From: UMGS1649 sp045534225
Lineage (GTDB): Bacteria > Bacillota > Clostridia > TANB77 > CAG-465
Length of the DNA stretch: 6,581 nucleotides
Assembly (NCBI GenBank): GCA_045534225.1
Contig: JAZSJJ010000012.1
Location: 1 to 6,581 of the forward strand
Reading direction: 5' to 3'
Positions 4,993 through 6,581 of the stretch are shown here, one piece after another. The translations under genes and the position numbers were made by a program. The notes beneath the pieces were generated by a model that searched no databases, was not told the DNA's origin, and saw only the letters and a program-made list of their open reading frames with translations. The first letter of the stretch is position 1. Every line of letters begins with the position of its first letter.

Positions 4993-6581
4993 CTATCTCT
5001 TCAACCTAAATGAATTTAATATTACTGTTATACTACTAAACATCATTGCCATACTTGCATACATTGGTGTTAAACTTAAGCCAAATCTTTCAAGTAGACC
5101 AGATGCTATTGGTAACATTAATAAATTGTATATAAACGCCCAAAACATATTAGACTTTATTACACTTAATGTTTTCTTACTTGTTCTAAATAGTTCTGCG
5201 ATGCTAGATATATCGTTATTCATTAAAATTACATCGGCAGAGTTTTGTGCTATGTCTGTTCCACTATGTACAGATACACCTATTGTTGCGGTAGCTAAAG
5301 CCGGTGCATCGTTTATTCCATCACCAACCATCATAACATACTTACCATTATTTATTAATTCTCTTATCTTTTCTGTTTTATCTTTAGGAAGTACATTTGC
5401 TATTACTCTATATATATTAAGTTCATTCGCAACTGTTTTCGCTGTTAACTCATTGTCTCCAGTAAGCATTATAAACTTCTTATCCATCTTAAATAGTTCT
5501 GCCATTGCATCATAAGAACCTTTTCTTATTGTATCTTTTACACCAATTAATGCAATTACTTGGAAGTTCTTAATTACATACATAATGCTACAACCAGCTG
5601 CCGCAAGCCTTTCTTCATTCTTTAAGAATTTGTTTTCTACACCTAGTATTTCAAATATTTTGCCGTTTCCAACATAGTATTCAAATTCTCCAACTTTACC
5701 TCTAATACCTATACCAGGAAGTTCTTCGAAATATTCTACTTCAAGTTCACGTCTTCCTATTTCATCTAGGTATTTAATAAACGGATAAGCAATAGGGTGT
5801 GTTGAATGTCTTTCTAAGCTTCCAACTATTTGCATTATCTCTACATTGTCTATATCGTTTGTATAATTTAATACTTCATATATACTAACTTCGCCATTAG
5901 TTAATGTTCCTGTCTTGTCCATTACTACTGTATTAATTTTATTTGCAGCTTCTAATACATCACTAGACTTAACAAGTATTCCGCGTTTAGCAAGCTTTCC
6001 TTCGCTTATTACTACCGCAAGCGGTGTTGCAAGTCCTAATGCACAAGGACATGCTACAACAAGTACATTTACAAAGTGTTTAATTCCCTCTTTAAATCCT
6101 AAATCAAACATAAGGTACATACATAGTGTAAATATTGCTATTCCTATTACAAATGCTACAAATATTCCACATACATCATCTGCGTATTTGGCTATTTTAG
6201 GTTTAGTATTTGATGCTTCAGATACTAAATGTACTATTTCAGATATTGTAGAATCTTTACCTATACGTTCAGCCCTATACTCAAAATATCCATCATAGTT
6301 AATACTTCCTGCAATAACTTTAGCTCCCATTTCTTTTTTATGTGGCAAAGCTTCACCAGTTATAAAAGACTCGTCCACGTGTGCAGAACCATATATTACA
6401 GTACCATCTACTGCAACTCTATCTCCCGCTTTACATACAAGTATGTCTCCTACTTTAACTTCATCTATAGTAACCTTTTTATCTCCGTTTTCTGTTTTAA
6501 TTATTGCATACTCAGGAGTTATTTTAACTAGGTCTTTTATTGCCTCTTTAGTCTTTTCTTTACTGTTATAATCTATATATC
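4993..6581 (-). CDS. copA: Copper-exporting P1B-type ATPase, C-terminal 528 residues (5' end missing)
   Basis: The family pumps Cu(I) out of the cytoplasm using ATP. The frame is open to the right window edge, so the N-terminus (any metal-binding domains and the first helices) is not seen. A GTG at 6378 is internal, not the start: matching actuator-domain sequence (VGDILVCKAGDRVAVDG) continues upstream of it. In fragment numbering, the motifs are TGE 74-76 (dephosphorylation loop), CPC 177-179 (metal site in the membrane), DKTGT with phosphorylated Asp221, His261-Pro262 (the P1B-specific HP motif), TGDN, and GDGIND 419-424. Copper specificity is read from N477-x6-Y484-N485-x4-P490 and M512-x2-S515-S516 in the last two helices, the Cu(I) (P1B-1) signature. 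The loop after TGE reads ALPHKK where SxPVxK is usual. The stop is TAG 4995-4993. No copY, csoR or copZ is visible, and I see no convincing terminator before the rpmF promoter. Confidence 0.95.
   Translation of the reverse strand, partial: YIDYNSKEKTKEAIKDLVKITPEYAIIKTENGDKKVTIDEVKVGDILVCKAGDRVAVDGTVIYGSAHVDESFITGEALPHKKEMGAKVIAGSINYDGYFEYRAERIGKDSTISEIVHLVSEASNTKPKIAKYADDVCGIFVAFVIGIAIFTLCMYLMFDLGFKEGIKHFVNVLVVACPCALGLATPLAVVISEGKLAKRGILVKSSDVLEAANKINTVVMDKTGTLTNGEVSIYEVLNYTNDIDNVEIMQIVGSLERHSTHPIAYPFIKYLDEIGRRELEVEYFEELPGIGIRGKVGEFEYYVGNGKIFEILGVENKFLKNEERLAAAGCSIMYVIKNFQVIALIGVKDTIRKGSYDAMAELFKMDKKFIMLTGDNELTAKTVANELNIYRVIANVLPKDKTEKIRELINNGKYVMMVGDGINDAPALATATIGVSVHSGTDIAQNSADVILMNNDISSIAELFRTSKKTLSVIKSNMFWAFIYNLLMLPIASGLLERFGLSLTPMYASMAMMFSSITVILNSFRLKR

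Noticed and set aside
6376..6378. GTG at 6378 as the copA start codon
   Set aside because: The same frame stays open to the window edge and encodes typical actuator-domain sequence upstream, and a copper ATPase starting here would lack half of that domain and its first membrane helices.
5126..6531. Several plus-strand open frames of 100-129 codons opposite copA
   Set aside because: They are antisense shadows of a gene whose motifs are unambiguous. None has a family signature or a convincing ribosome binding site.

Overview
The window is an AT-rich stretch, roughly one third G+C by eye. Every supported gene lies on the minus strand, so the genes read from high to low coordinates. The AGGAGG-type ribosome binding sites, the near-consensus sigma-A promoters with 17-bp spacers, the heavy use of AGA and ATA codons, and the protein families all suggest a Bacillota bacterium, probably a host- or gut-associated one. 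The exact lineage cannot be read from the sequence. TGG is the tryptophan codon where checked and a complete release factor 2 gene is present, so TGA should be a normal stop here, unlike in Mycoplasma-type codes.

Reading in the direction of transcription, 6581-4993 holds the C-terminal 528 residues of a copper-exporting P1B-type ATPase (CopA). Its start lies outside the window. A perfect-consensus promoter at 4932-4960 then drives rpmF (ribosomal protein L32). A compact intrinsic terminator follows at 4647-4674, and immediately after it come an RluA-family pseudouridine synthase, prfB (RF2) and an unrecognised four-helix membrane protein. These last three genes overlap or are tightly coupled. 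With rpmF they form a translation-related cluster that ends in a strong terminator at 2477-2513.

A second strong promoter at 2408-2436 starts a separate cell-surface operon. Its first gene encodes a membrane-anchored protein with three InlB/Listeria-Bacteroides B-repeats. Thirteen bases later comes a secreted protein with a signal peptide, an unrecognised N-terminal module and a pectate-lyase-like beta-helix region. This second gene runs off the left end of the window.

Most of the window is conventional housekeeping sequence. The points most worth a second look are the terminator between rpmF and the pseudouridine synthase, the prfB gene without its usual programmed frameshift, and the two-gene surface operon. 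I found no RNA gene, CRISPR array, insertion sequence or other mobile element. No stretch of 300 bases lacks a gene; the longest gaps are about 140 bases (2384-2523) and 118 bases (4875-4992), and both carry promoters.
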